Part shown: positions 24,422 to 33,230 of the stretch, piece after piece
How positions within the stretch are numbered: the stretch's first letter is position 1
Layout: every line of letters begins with the position of its first letter
Assembly (NCBI GenBank): GCA_036395835.1
Contig: DASWCW010000234.1
Coordinates: 1-37,405, forward strand
Source: AP-16 sp036395835
GTDB lineage: Bacteria; Pseudomonadota; Alphaproteobacteria; Rhizobiales; Xanthobacteraceae
Direction: 5' to 3'
DNA length: 37,405 bases
The notes under the pieces: model-generated
Database searches by the model: none
The model's input: only the letters and a program-made list of their open reading frames with translations
What the model was told of the DNA's origin: nothing
Program-made: the position numbers and the translations under genes

Positions 24422-25381
24422 TCACGCGTACAATCGCTCGCCGTCGAGATCCTTGTAGAGACCGGCGACATATTCGGCGTAGCCGTTGAACAGCAACGTC
24501 GGCCGGCGCTCGCCGAGCCCGATCAGCTCCTCGGTCGCCTGGCTCCAGCGCGGATGCGACACCTTGGGATTGACGTTGGCCCAGAACCCGTATTCGGACG
24601 CCTGCAGCGCTTCCCAAAAGCTCTTCGGCCGCTGATCGGTGAAGTTGAAGCGCACGATGGATTTGATCGACTTGAATCCGTATTTCCACGGGACGGCGAG
24701 GCGCAACGGCGCACCGTGCTGCTTGGGCATCGGCTTGCCGTAGGCGCCGATGGCGACGAACGCGAGTTCGTTCGTCGCCTCGGCGATCGTCAGCCCCTCC
24801 ACATAGGGCCACGGATACCAGGTCTGGCGCTGCCCGGACGCGGTCGCGGGATCGAGGAAGGTTTCCATGCGGATGTATTTGGCCGTCGAGAGCGGTTGCG
24901 CGAACCCGACGAGCTTGGCGAACGGAAAGCCGGACCACGGAATCGCCATCGACCAGGCTTCGACGCAGCGATGGCGATAGAGCCGCTCCTCCAGCGGCAT
25001 CTGCCGGACCAGATCATCGAAGCCGATTTCGCGCGGCTTCTCGACCATGCCGTCGATCTTGACCGTCCACGGCCGGATCTTCAGCGCCTGCGCCGGCTTG
25101 GCGACCAGCTTGGAGGAGCCGAACTCGTAGAAATTATTGTAGGAGCCGTTGATCTTCGCATCGGTGATCGGGCGATCCAGCACGTATTTGTCGTTGCGCT
25201 TGACCGGATAGAGCGCTTCGGTCGGATCCGCGGATTCCTCGGCATAGGCGCTGCCGGGAATCATCGTCGCGGCCGCCAGCGCGGCTCCCGCGCCGAGCAG
25301 GGCGCGGCGATCGAAGAACAGATGCTCGGGACTGGCGGCGTGCTCGGGCAACTCCCAGCCGCGGCGGCGCATCACATGCAT
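24422..25381 (-). CDS. msrP: protein-methionine-sulfoxide reductase catalytic subunit MsrP (YedY)
   Basis: A 319-residue periplasmic molybdopterin enzyme that repairs oxidised methionine in exported proteins. The N-terminus carries a Tat-type signal (FFDRRALLGAGAALAAATM, cleavage near AYA). The sulfite-oxidase fold is shown by YNNFYEFG, the Mo-ligand Cys139 in YRHRCVEAWSMAIPW, and GAPLRLAVPWKYGFKSIKSI. ATG 25381 has AAGGAA 7 nt upstream. The usual membrane haem partner MsrQ, often encoded next to msrP, is not found on either side in this window. The gene is close to trxB/lsrB, a plausible redox-stress neighbourhood. Confidence 0.94.
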   Translation of the reverse strand: MHVMRRRGWELPEHAASPEHLFFDRRALLGAGAALAAATMIPGSAYAEESADPTEALYPVKRNDKYVLDRPITDAKINGSYNNFYEFGSSKLVAKPAQALKIRPWTVKIDGMVEKPREIGFDDLVRQMPLEERLYRHRCVEAWSMAIPWSGFPFAKLVGFAQPLSTAKYIRMETFLDPATASGQRQTWYPWPYVEGLTIAEATNELAFVAIGAYGKPMPKQHGAPLRLAVPWKYGFKSIKSIVRFNFTDQRPKSFWEALQASEYGFWANVNPKVSHPRWSQATEELIGLGERRPTLLFNGYAEYVAGLYKDLDGERLYA

Positions 25382-25483
25382 GGACGATTTCCTTCGCGTC
25401 GGCGTACGCATCTACGGGTGTGTGGAATCAACAGCAAATCACAGGTGGATGAAGAACGCGCAAACGTCGCGCTCTCTGGTGTC

Positions 25484-25564
25484 ATCGCCCGGCTTGTCCG
25501 GGCGACCCAGTAACCACATGGCGGCAGCGGATACTGGGTGGCCCGCCTGCGCGGGCCATGACAG
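25484..25564. repeat. intergenic repeat, 'cccagta' family copy 3
   Basis: Left arm GTCATCGCCCGGCTTGTCCG then GGCGACCCAGTAACC; right arm GATACTGGGTGGCCCGCCTG then CGCGGGCCATGAC. The arms GACCCAGTA and TACTGGGT face each other, so it forms a long hairpin. It lies between msrP and the EF-G-like gene. Confidence 0.75.
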
Positions 25565-25582
25565 CCATGACAGTAACCGGCA

Positions 25583-27631
25583 TCACTCCGCGGCGCGGCG
25601 CGCCGCCACGATCTGGTCGGCCTGCTTGCCGGTCAGCTCCGCCATGTGGTCGAACTTGAACGCGAAGCTGCCGACGCCCGCGGTCGCCGATCGGATCTCG
25701 ACGATGAGATCGCCGATCTCGGTTTCCGGCATCATCGCCTTGACCATATCCCAGCCGGGCCAGCCTTCGCGGGTATCGAAGCCCAGAATCTGCCCGCGCC
25801 GGCCCGACAGGATGGCATTGATCTTCGCGGTCGCCTCCGACGGACACACGATCTCGACGGTGTAGATCGGCTCGAGCAGCACCGGATGGCATTGCGGCAA
25901 CGCCTCGACGATGCCGATGCGGCCGGCGGTGCGGAATGCCTGGTCGGAGGAATCGACGGTGTGATACGAGCCGTCGATCAGCGTGACCGTGACGTCGACC
26001 ACCGGGAATCCGAGCGGCCCGGTCTTGAGCCCGTCGATCACGCCTTCCTCCACCGAGGGAATGTAATTCCGCGGCACCACGCCCCCGGTGATCTTCTCCG
26101 TGAAGCTGAAGCCGCTGCCGCGCGGCAGCGGCTTGATGTCGAGCACCACGTCGCCGAACTGACCGTGCCCACCGGATTGCTTCTTGTGGCGGCCGCGCTG
26201 GACGATGGCTTTGCGGATGGTCTCGCGGTAGCCGACCGTCGGCCGGCGCGACATCGAGGCCACGCCGAAGCGGCCTGCGAGCCGCTCGGTCGCGACCCGC
26301 AGGTGCATCTCGCCCTGGCCCCAGACGATGACTTCCTGGGCTTCCGGATTGTGCACGACGCTGAGCGAGGGATCCTCCTCGAGCAGCTTGTGCAGCGCCT
26401 GCCCGAGCTTGACGTCGTCCTTGCGCTCCTTGGCGGCGACCGCGATCGCCAGCACGGGCGGAACCGCCGCGACGCTCGCCACCGGCGCATGCGGGTCCTT
26501 GCCGGACGTCAAGGTCTCCCCGGTCCTGGCATGATCGAGCTTGCCGAGCGCGACGGTGTCGCCCAGTACGGCCGCGCCGCGCTTCTCGCTGGTCTGACCG
26601 GTCAGCTTGAACACGCCGGAGACACGGTCGGCGGTGCCGGAGGCGCCCATCAGCATCGCGCCCTCGGCGATCGAGCCCGCGAGCACCCGCGCGATCGACA
26701 TCTTGCCGCCGTGGGTGGTGTGCAGGGTCTTCATCACGTAGGCGATCGACTCGCTCTTCGCGGTAACCCCGAGGCGCTTCACGGTGTCGCCGATTCCCGG
26801 CGCCTCGTGTCGCAGCGCTTTGAGCAGACGCAGCACGCCGTTGGTGCGGGTGGCCGACCCGATCAGCACCGGGCAGATGATGCCGTCGCGCAGCTCCTTG
26901 GCGAGATCGTCGAATACCTTGTCGCGCGGCGGCGGAATGTCCTCGAGCAGCTGCTCCATCAGCTGGTCGTCGTGATCGGCGAGCTTCTCCAGCATGCTGA
27001 AGCGCGCTTCCTTCTCGCGATCGAGATGCTCGTCGAGCGCCACGATCTCGGAGGGAGCGTGTTCCTTGTAGATGAACGCCCGCTCCAGCGCGAGGTCGAC
27101 GAAACCGGTGATGATGTCGTTCGACCAGATCGGGATCTGGCGCAGCACCAGCGGGACCCGGGACGCCGGCTGCAGGATCTGCAGCGTCTCGCGCACGCGC
27201 TTGTCGGCCTTGTCGATCTTGTTCAGGAACACGAACCGCGGAATGTGCAGGTCCTCGAGCTCGCGCAGGACCAACTGCAGCTGCGGCACCTTTTTCTCGT
27301 CGGCTTCGCAGACCACGACCGCGGCATCGACGCCCGCCAGCGCCGCGCGCATGTCGTGGAGGAACTCGACCGAGCCGGGACAATCGACGAAGGTATAGAC
27401 ATCGCCGAGAAAATTGGTCGAGGCGACGGAGAGCTCGACACTCATGCGGTGATGGCGGGATTCGGCGCCGCCGTCGCCCACCGTGGTGCCTGCCTCCACC
27501 CCGCCTTGGCGTTGGATGGCTCCGGTGCGGGCCAGGATCGCTTCCAGCAGCGTGGTCTTGCCGCTCTGGAACGGGCCCACCAGCGCAACGCACCGGGGAC
27601 CCTTTGGACTCGTGCCTCCGTTCTGTCCCAT
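25583..27631 (-). CDS. elongation factor G-like GTPase (divergent EF-G paralogue)
   Basis: A 682-residue protein with the EF-G domain order. G1 is GPFQSGKT (residues 19-26), G3 is DCPGSVEF (83-90) and G4 NKID (137-140). Domain II, and domains III-V with LGQALHKLLEEDPSL, VIWGQGEMHLRVA, YRETIRKA and the C-terminal RRGQILGFDTREGW follow. In canonical EF-G, G3 reads DTPGH and the His positions the attacking water; here Ser87 stands there, so GTP hydrolysis or its control differs. EF-G-like paralogues of this kind have unclear roles (ribosome rescue, stress, or non-canonical). ATG 27631 is chosen because AGGGAG is 6 nt upstream; ATG 27637 overlaps that site. Confidence 0.9.
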   Translation of the reverse strand: MGQNGGTSPKGPRCVALVGPFQSGKTTLLEAILARTGAIQRQGGVEAGTTVGDGGAESRHHRMSVELSVASTNFLGDVYTFVDCPGSVEFLHDMRAALAGVDAAVVVCEADEKKVPQLQLVLRELEDLHIPRFVFLNKIDKADKRVRETLQILQPASRVPLVLRQIPIWSNDIITGFVDLALERAFIYKEHAPSEIVALDEHLDREKEARFSMLEKLADHDDQLMEQLLEDIPPPRDKVFDDLAKELRDGIICPVLIGSATRTNGVLRLLKALRHEAPGIGDTVKRLGVTAKSESIAYVMKTLHTTHGGKMSIARVLAGSIAEGAMLMGASGTADRVSGVFKLTGQTSEKRGAAVLGDTVALGKLDHARTGETLTSGKDPHAPVASVAAVPPVLAIAVAAKERKDDVKLGQALHKLLEEDPSLSVVHNPEAQEVIVWGQGEMHLRVATERLAGRFGVASMSRRPTVGYRETIRKAIVQRGRHKKQSGGHGQFGDVVLDIKPLPRGSGFSFTEKITGGVVPRNYIPSVEEGVIDGLKTGPLGFPVVDVTVTLIDGSYHTVDSSDQAFRTAGRIGIVEALPQCHPVLLEPIYTVEIVCPSEATAKINAILSGRRGQILGFDTREGWPGWDMVKAMMPETEIGDLIVEIRSATAGVGSFAFKFDHMAELTGKQADQIVAARRAAE

Positions 27632-27661
27632 ACGCATCTCCCTGATCGGGTATTCTCAGCT

Positions 27662-27860
27662 CGTACCCGCATGGAGCGTAGCGCAATGCGGGGGGCGAAG
27701 GCCACCGTCCCGCGAAGGCGCGGAGCAGCCGTGGCCCGCATGCAGCGTAGCCGAATACGGGATCACCCGCGGTTTGCGGATCGAGGTTCCCCGCGTTCGC
27801 GGGGCCGGCGGCCCTCGGCCACCGGTCGCGCTTCGCTCCGCCCAGGCTACGGACGCGATG
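27662..27860. repeat. cluster of 'cccgcatggagcgtagcgcaatgcggg' repeats
   Basis: At least two back-to-back copies: CCCGCATGGAGCGTAGCGCA with ATGCGGGG (27668-27693), and GGCCCGCATGCAGCGTAGCC with GAATACGGGAT (27733-27763). A third part, CGGTCGCGCTTCGCTCCGCC with CAGGCTACG (27824-27852), is in the opposite orientation. Related to 7625. It is upstream of the EF-G-like gene and downstream of the DUF992 gene's 3' end. Confidence 0.7.
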
Positions 27861-27864
27861 CCGA

Positions 27865-28344
27865 CTACGGGCCGTAGCGCAATTCGAGCGCGGCGACACC
27901 GACCGCGAGATTGAGTCCGGTCTGGCCCTGCAGGCTCAGCGGCTGCAGCGCGATCGAGCTGTTCGATCCGCCGACCAGCACGTTGGCGTTGCCGCCAACC
28001 CCGACCGCGGCGCCCGCGGTCACGCCGGCGTAATTTCCCGCGAGATCGCCCGGACCGATGTCGCGTGTCGGTGCGAACACCGCCCATCCCAGCACCGACC
28101 CCTCGGTCACGCCGAGATCGAGCCCGATCTTCCGTACCACGCCATGATAGGGCATGACCGGACCGCCGCCGGTGGCGCGGAAGATGCAGGTGAACTCGTG
28201 AACCGAGCCGATCACGAAGCCGATCGAGCCGGACCCGCGGCATTCGAGCACGCCGGCCTGCACTCCGGATTGCGCGGCGGCCGGTCCCAAGCACGTGGCG
28301 AGCGCCAGCGCCGCTAGCGCACCCATCCGCCAAGAACGCATCAT
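27865..28344 (-). CDS. exported DUF992 family protein
   Basis: A 159-residue protein with a Sec signal peptide (hydrophobic ALAALALATCLGPAAAQ, cleavage near residue 25). The mature part matches the DUF992 pattern: GVLECRGSGSIGFVIGS, CIFRATGGG, YHGVVRKIGLDLGVTEGSVL, WAVFAPT, GNYAGVTAGAAVGVGGNANV and SIALQPLSLQGQTGLNLAVG. Probably a small beta-rich periplasmic protein; function unknown. DUF992 proteins are common and often multicopy in Rhizobiales. Start ATG 28344 or 28341, with GGGGGA upstream. Confidence 0.85.
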   Translation of the reverse strand: MMRSWRMGALAALALATCLGPAAAQSGVQAGVLECRGSGSIGFVIGSVHEFTCIFRATGGGPVMPYHGVVRKIGLDLGVTEGSVLGWAVFAPTRDIGPGDLAGNYAGVTAGAAVGVGGNANVLVGGSNSSIALQPLSLQGQTGLNLAVGVAALELRYGP

Positions 28345-28401
28345 GATGTTTCCCCCTGTTGAGCTAAGGTCCCCTGTCGAACCGCGGACGAGAATACAGG
28401 A

Positions 28402-29610
28402 TCAGGCGCTTCTGGCCAATTCGCGCCGTTTTCCTCGCATCAGCCGGGCACCGATCGGGATTCGGCACATCGCAGCCGTCGCCGCCCAGCTCAGAACAAA
28501 AGTAACCGTGAACGCGATGACGCCCTTTGCAATGGCAGGCAACGATACGCCGAGCAGGACGTATTGGGTCCAGATCACGAACACGTAGTGGAATAGATAG
28601 ATCCCGTAGGCATTTTCCGAGATGCTGTCGAATATCGGCCAGCGCACGCCAGCAAAGCGCAAGAAGGCGGCCACGAGACCCAAGCACGCGGTTGCCGCGA
28701 ACAGCACGAAGCCTAGATCGGCGGCAATTTGCAGACCCGGCAGCGCTAAACCCTGTCCTTTCACGATCAGAGCGGTGGCAATGATCCACAGCAGGAATGA
28801 CGCGACCGCGCCGGCGAGCCAGAAGGCCCAGCGCCGCACCAGCATTCCGTCCGGCCCGAGCAGGCCGTGATCGAGCCCATAGGCTCCGACCGCAAGGCCG
28901 GCGAAGAAATAGACGACGTATTGCGGCGCGAGCGCCGGCTGAAATCCGAAAGGCCCGAAATTCACCCATTCCCAAGGTGTAAAGACGATAGCCAAGGGGA
29001 CATACGCCAGCGCCGACACGCTCGCCAGACCGATGAAAAACCGACGGGGATCGGCGGCGCTCTTGCCCGACAGCCGGGCCAGGAACTCGCCCGAGCGCGG
29101 CGCCAGCCGGAACATGCCGGCTGCGCCGATGTTCAGCGCCAACAGAAACCACAGGAACCACATCGGTCCGCTCGGCCAGAACGGCAATGCCGTCCAATGC
29201 GACCAGAATGCGGACCAGCTCGGGTCGAACGCCGTGACGCGATAGACCGGATAGTACGCCAGCGGCATCAGCACGGACGCCCCCAGTGCAAACGGCACGC
29301 CGACGCGCCAGAAACGATCGTACAGAAATGTTCTTGCACCCTTGCGCTGGAGACTTGGCCAGACGAACAGCCCGGAAAGAAAGAACATCAGCTGCATCAG
29401 GTAGAGAAATTCGAATGCGCAGATCAGGTCGAACCCGAGCCAGCGATGGCTGTCGACCATCGGATGCGCGGTCCAGCCATAAGGCGGGCGGTCGAACGGC
29501 AGCGGAGAAGGCGGCTGCGAATCGATATAGGCGATGAAGGAATGGAAGGCGAGCACGTTGAGAATGGCGAAACCGCGCAAATTATGCAGGGCCAAACTGG
29601 TTTTGGACAT
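28402..29610 (-). CDS. acyltransferase family 3 membrane protein (OafA/MdoC-like)
   Basis: A 402-residue polytopic inner-membrane protein of the Acyltransferase_3 fold, with about 10-11 hydrophobic helices. The N-terminus LHNLRGFAILNVLAFHSF carries the signature Arg and His, and further motifs are FFLSGLFVW, RFWRVGVPF and the C-terminal ISENAYGIYLFHYVFVIW. Such enzymes move acyl groups to extracytoplasmic sugars, as in glucan succinylation or O-antigen acetylation. No polysaccharide gene is adjacent, so the acceptor is unknown. Start ATG 29610 matches the family. Confidence 0.87.
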   Translation of the reverse strand: MSKTSLALHNLRGFAILNVLAFHSFIAYIDSQPPSPLPFDRPPYGWTAHPMVDSHRWLGFDLICAFEFLYLMQLMFFLSGLFVWPSLQRKGARTFLYDRFWRVGVPFALGASVLMPLAYYPVYRVTAFDPSWSAFWSHWTALPFWPSGPMWFLWFLLALNIGAAGMFRLAPRSGEFLARLSGKSAADPRRFFIGLASVSALAYVPLAIVFTPWEWVNFGPFGFQPALAPQYVVYFFAGLAVGAYGLDHGLLGPDGMLVRRWAFWLAGAVASFLLWIIATALIVKGQGLALPGLQIAADLGFVLFAATACLGLVAAFLRFAGVRWPIFDSISENAYGIYLFHYVFVIWTQYVLLGVSLPAIAKGVIAFTVTFVLSWAATAAMCRIPIGARLMRGKRRELARSA

Positions 29611-29932
29611 GCTCGTGCCGGGCCTCCCCTAGGGGCTTTCTACTCTGGAAGCGGTCCGATCATTTTCCGCGATGGAAAAGCATACGATATTGTTCACCGT
29701 GCCTACAACGAGCCCCGTTCCAGCCCGGTTCCGGCAGGAATTTTCGCATGTCGTTCGATCCTTGGTGGGCAAATCGCAGGCCAGACCTGCACCGGGCATT
29801 TCCGTCGGAGGCGCGGATTTTCCCCACCTGCCGGAGGATGAATCCTATATTCGTAGGAATTTAGCATTTGCACTCACATAATCATGAGCATCATGAGCTG
29901 GGAGGAGCGTTGAACCGCAAAGGGCCGCGATC
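29611..29932 (+). promoter_or_regulatory. AT-richer region upstream of the CoA ligase
   Basis: 322 nt without a credible gene; a 69-codon reading at 29672 lacks family features. Near the ligase it holds the inverted repeat TCCTA-TATTCG-TAGGA (29843-29858), a possible operator, and CATAAT at about 29876 as a candidate -10 element. No matching -35 was found. Confidence 0.35.
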
Positions 29933-31579
29933 ATGACTTCCTCCGCCCATACCGACCGCTTTGTGCGCGACCATCTGCCGCCGATCGAGCAATGGCCCGA
30001 TTTCCTGTTCTCCTTGCCCGAGCTCGATTACCCGGACCGCCTCAATTGCGTCGTCGAGCTGCTCGACCGATGGGTCGCGACGGGCCACGGCGAGCGTGCC
30101 TGCCTGATCTCGCACACCGAGACGCTGACCTATGCGCAGCTCGCCGAGCGAGTGAACCGAATCGCCAATGTGCTCACGCGCGATCTCGGCATGGTGCCGG
30201 GCCATCGGGTTCTGCTGCGCGGGCCGAACAATCCGATGCTGATCGCGGCCTGCCTTGCGGTGATCAAGGCCGGCGGCGTCGCGGTGCCGACCATGCCGTT
30301 GCTGCGCGCCGGGGAGATTTCCTTCCCGATCGCGAAAGCGCGGATCGCGCTGGCGCTATGCGACCTGCGGCTCGGCGAGGAACTGGAAAAGAGCAAGACG
30401 CTCGCGCCGGAGCTCGAGCGTATCGTCTATTACTCGGGCGAGGATCGCGCCGGCGGCCTCGACGCGTTGATGCGGCGGCCCGGATACGAGCACTTTTCGG
30501 CTTGCGACACCGCGAGCGACGACGTCTGCCTGATCGCCTTCACGTCGGGCACGACCGGCGAGCCCAAGGGAACCATGCATTTCCACCGCGACCTGCTCGC
30601 GACTTGCGACAGCTACGGGCGGCACGTGTTGCGCGCCCGCGCCGACGATCGCTTTATCGGCTCGCCGCCGATCGCCTTCACGTTCGGCCTCGGCGGACTG
30701 GTGCTGTTCCCACTGCGGATCGGCGCCGCGTCCGTGCTTCTGGAAAAGGCCGCGCCGGATGATCTGTTGGCCGCGATCGGACGGTTTCGCGCCAGCATAT
30801 GCTTCACGGCCCCCACGGCCTATCGGGCGATGCTGCCGAAGCTCGGCGATCACGATCTCTCCTCGCTGCGCAAATGCGTGTCAGCCGGCGAAACGCTCCC
30901 CAAGGCGACGTTCGAGGCTTGGCGTGCCGCCACCGGCATTTCCGTCATGGACGGCATCGGCACGACCGAGATGCTGCACATCTTCATCGGCTCGCCGGAG
31001 GAGACGGTCCGCCCCGGCGCTACCGGCAAGCCGGTTCCGGGCTACGAAGCGCGCGTGGTCGATGACGATGGACGCGAGCTCCCGGCCGGCACGATCGGCC
31101 GTTTGGCGGTGCGCGGGCCGACCGGCTGCCGCTATCTCGCAGACAAGCGCCAGGCGACCTACGTCCAGAACGGCTGGAACATCACCGGCGATACCTACCT
31201 GATGGATGCCGACGGTTATTTCTGGTTCCAGGCCCGCTCCGACGACATGATCATCTCGTCGGGCTACAACATCGCCGGCCCCGAGGTCGAGACGGCGTTG
31301 CTGGCGCATGCGGCGGTCGCCGAATGCGGCGTGGTCGGCGAGCCCGACGAGGACCGCGGCCACATCGTCAAAGCCTACGTGGTGCTGCAGCCGGGCTTCG
31401 CCGCTGACGACGCAATGATCACCGCGCTGCAGGAGCATGTCAAAGCGACGATCGCACCCTACAAATATCCCCGCTTGATCGAATACGTGACGAATCTGCC
31501 GCGGACGCACACCGGGAAGCTGCAGCGCTTCGAGTTGCGCCGCCGTGCGACCGAGGCCCCCGCCTGTCACGCCTCCTAG
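29933..31579 (+). CDS. benzoate/2-aminobenzoate-CoA ligase family protein
   Basis: A 548-residue adenylate-forming enzyme that would activate an aromatic acid with ATP and CoA. The P-loop-like motif AFTSGTTGEPKGTMHFHR is near residue 202; ISVMDGIGTTEML and the GDTYLMDADGYFWFQARSDD hinge follow; the C-terminal THTGKLQRFELR carries the catalytic Lys that AcuC/Pat-type enzymes may acetylate. The N-terminal FVRDHLPPIEQWPDFLF and YPDRLNCVVELLDRWV resemble aminobenzoate/benzoate ligases of Rhodopseudomonas and Bradyrhizobium. No downstream aromatic-degradation genes are adjacent, so it seems isolated. ATG 29933 has a weak AAAGGG ahead. Confidence 0.87.
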   Translation: MTSSAHTDRFVRDHLPPIEQWPDFLFSLPELDYPDRLNCVVELLDRWVATGHGERACLISHTETLTYAQLAERVNRIANVLTRDLGMVPGHRVLLRGPNNPMLIAACLAVIKAGGVAVPTMPLLRAGEISFPIAKARIALALCDLRLGEELEKSKTLAPELERIVYYSGEDRAGGLDALMRRPGYEHFSACDTASDDVCLIAFTSGTTGEPKGTMHFHRDLLATCDSYGRHVLRARADDRFIGSPPIAFTFGLGGLVLFPLRIGAASVLLEKAAPDDLLAAIGRFRASICFTAPTAYRAMLPKLGDHDLSSLRKCVSAGETLPKATFEAWRAATGISVMDGIGTTEMLHIFIGSPEETVRPGATGKPVPGYEARVVDDDGRELPAGTIGRLAVRGPTGCRYLADKRQATYVQNGWNITGDTYLMDADGYFWFQARSDDMIISSGYNIAGPEVETALLAHAAVAECGVVGEPDEDRGHIVKAYVVLQPGFAADDAMITALQEHVKATIAPYKYPRLIEYVTNLPRTHTGKLQRFELRRRATEAPACHAS

Positions 31580-31606
31580 GGTCCGCCTCGGCGTCGGCTC
31601 GACCCA

Positions 31607-32809
31607 TCAGCTCAGGTTGCCGCAGAAGCGCTGGATCCTGCGGCAGGCCTCCTCGAGGTCTTCGGTCTTGGTCGCATAGGAGATGCGAAACGCCGGCGCC
31701 GAACCGAACGCCGTGCCTTGCACCACCGCGACGCCCTCCGCCTCGAGCAGCTCGGTGACGAAATCCTCGTCGGTCTCGAGCTTCTTGCCCGACGGCGACG
31801 TCCTGCCGATCGCGCCCGCGCACGAAGGGTACACGTAGAAGGCGCCTTCCGGCTTCGGGCAGCTGATGCCGCGGGCCTGGTTGAGCATGGAGACCACGAG
31901 GTCGCGGCGCTCCTTGAACACCTTGTTGTTCTTCGGGATGAAATCCTGCGGGCCGTTGAGCGCCTCGACCGCCGCCCATTGCGCGATCGAGCACGGATTG
32001 GACGTCGACTGCGATTGCAGGGTCGCCATCGCGTCGATCAGGTGCTTGGGGCCGCCGCCGTAGCCGATGCGCCAGCCGGTCATGCAATAGGTCTTGGACA
32101 CGCCGTTCACCGTGAGGGTGCGGTCGTAAAGCTTCGGCTCGACCTGCGCCGGCGTGGTGAACGCGAAATCGTCGTACACCAGGTGCTCGTACATGTCGTC
32201 CGTGAGCACCCAAACGTGCGGATGCCGCAGCAGCACATCGGTGAGCGCCTTGAGCTCGGCGCGCGTGTAGGCGGCGCCGGTCGGGTTCGACGGCGAGTTC
32301 AGAATCAGCCATTTGGTTTTCGGCGTGATCGCCTTGTCGAGCGCCGCGGGCTCGAGCTTGAAGCCGCGCTCGAGCTTGGTCGGCACGCTGACCGGCGTGC
32401 CGCCGGCGAGCAGCACCATATCCGGGTAGCTCACCCAGTACGGCGCCGGCACGATGACCTCGTCGCCCGGATTGAGCGTCACCGCGAGGGCGTTGTAGAG
32501 CACCTGCTTGCCGCCCGTGCCGACGCTGATTTGCGAGGCCTTGTACTCGAGCTCGTTCTCGCGCTTGAACTTGCGCACGATCGCCGCCTTGAGCTCGGGA
32601 ATGCCGTCGACCGCGGTGTAGCGCGTGTGTCCGGCGTCGATGGCGCGCTTGGCGGCCTCGCAGATGTTCTTCGGCGTATCGAAGTCCGGCTCGCCGGCGC
32701 CGAGCCCGATCACGTCGCGGCCGGCGGCTTTGAGCTGCCGCGCCTGGTCCGTCACCGCGATGGTGGGCGACGGCTTCACGCGCGCCAGCATGTCCGCAAG
32801 GAAGGCCAT
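31607..32809 (-). CDS. aspC: aspartate aminotransferase (class I, PLP)
   Basis: A 400-residue cytosolic transaminase converting aspartate and 2-oxoglutarate to oxaloacetate and glutamate. It has the subgroup I-gamma layout: LGAGEPDFDTP, RYTAVDGIPELKAAI, GGKQVLYNALAV, the NSPSNPTGAAYT loop, YEHLVYDDFAF, the Schiff-base Lys239 in VSKTYCMTGWRIGY, and FRISYAT with the substrate-carboxylate Arg. Length is normal. ATG 32809 has GGAG 6 nt upstream; longer readings run into a repeat. Such enzymes in Rhizobiales can also use prephenate. It is convergent with the CoA ligase (27-nt gap). Confidence 0.95.
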   Translation of the reverse strand: MAFLADMLARVKPSPTIAVTDQARQLKAAGRDVIGLGAGEPDFDTPKNICEAAKRAIDAGHTRYTAVDGIPELKAAIVRKFKRENELEYKASQISVGTGGKQVLYNALAVTLNPGDEVIVPAPYWVSYPDMVLLAGGTPVSVPTKLERGFKLEPAALDKAITPKTKWLILNSPSNPTGAAYTRAELKALTDVLLRHPHVWVLTDDMYEHLVYDDFAFTTPAQVEPKLYDRTLTVNGVSKTYCMTGWRIGYGGGPKHLIDAMATLQSQSTSNPCSIAQWAAVEALNGPQDFIPKNNKVFKERRDLVVSMLNQARGISCPKPEGAFYVYPSCAGAIGRTSPSGKKLETDEDFVTELLEAEGVAVVQGTAFGSAPAFRISYATKTEDLEEACRRIQRFCGNLS

Positions 32810-32839
32810 GACGTTCTCCAGATTCTGCGCCCAGCAGAT

Positions 32840-32900
32840 GGTGAGGTGGCCGGCCGTCCTTCGAGGCTCGCTTCTCTCGCACCTCAGGATGACGGGCGGC
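32840..32900. repeat. short intergenic repeat upstream of aspC
   Basis: GGTGAGGTGGCCGGCCGTCC followed by TTCGAGGCTCGC, then CGCACCTCAGGATGACGGGC. The GTGAGGT and ACCTCA ends are inverted, and GCCCGTC faces GGCCGTCC. It has the look of a repeat common in Bradyrhizobium-type genomes; no second copy is seen here. Confidence 0.4.
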
Positions 32901-33008
32901 CCTCGAACCACGGCTCCTGGTAATGCGCCGATAAATCATCGGCAAGCGAAAAGGCCGCACCGATTCCCCACCCCCCAGAATGACGGCCCGCCGTCGAGCC
33001 GCGATCGT

Positions 33009-33024
33009 GTTCGCAAATGCGAAC
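33009..33024. promoter_or_regulatory. 16-bp palindrome upstream of glutathione S-transferase
   Basis: GTTCGCA-AA-TGCGAAC, a perfect inverted repeat, flanked outside by CGATCGT and GATCGC that extend the symmetry. A second hairpin TTTCGC...GCGAAA follows at 33031-33051. It may be an operator for a TetR/MarR-type repressor acting on the GST gene or on divergent aspC, or a transcript hairpin. Confidence 0.5.
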
Positions 33025-33230
33025 GATCGCTTTCGCTGATGCAGCGCGAAATGATCTTTCTTTCACCGGCGGAATGGGGGAGCATTCTTCTCGATTTCGG
33101 GGGCCGCGGTGATCGGTCACACCATTTTGCGTGGCGATGTCATACGGTCCTTGCAATCGCCGAATCCAATCCGCTTCATGCGCCGCATTCGCGAGCGTGC
33201 GGCGGCAACGACAAGAATCGCGAGGACGGG

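Noticed and set aside
25646..27877. Plus-strand frame of 743 codons opposite the EF-G-like gene
   Set aside because: Antisense shadow of a GC-rich gene; no recognisable motif; the minus strand has an intact GTPase.
29672..29881. 69-codon frame ahead of the CoA ligase
   Set aside because: No Shine-Dalgarno, no recognised domain, and it ends in the likely promoter region.
33001..33051. Intrinsic terminator before GST
   Set aside because: No gene on the plus strand precedes it, no T-run follows the stems, and the palindromic centre fits an operator better.
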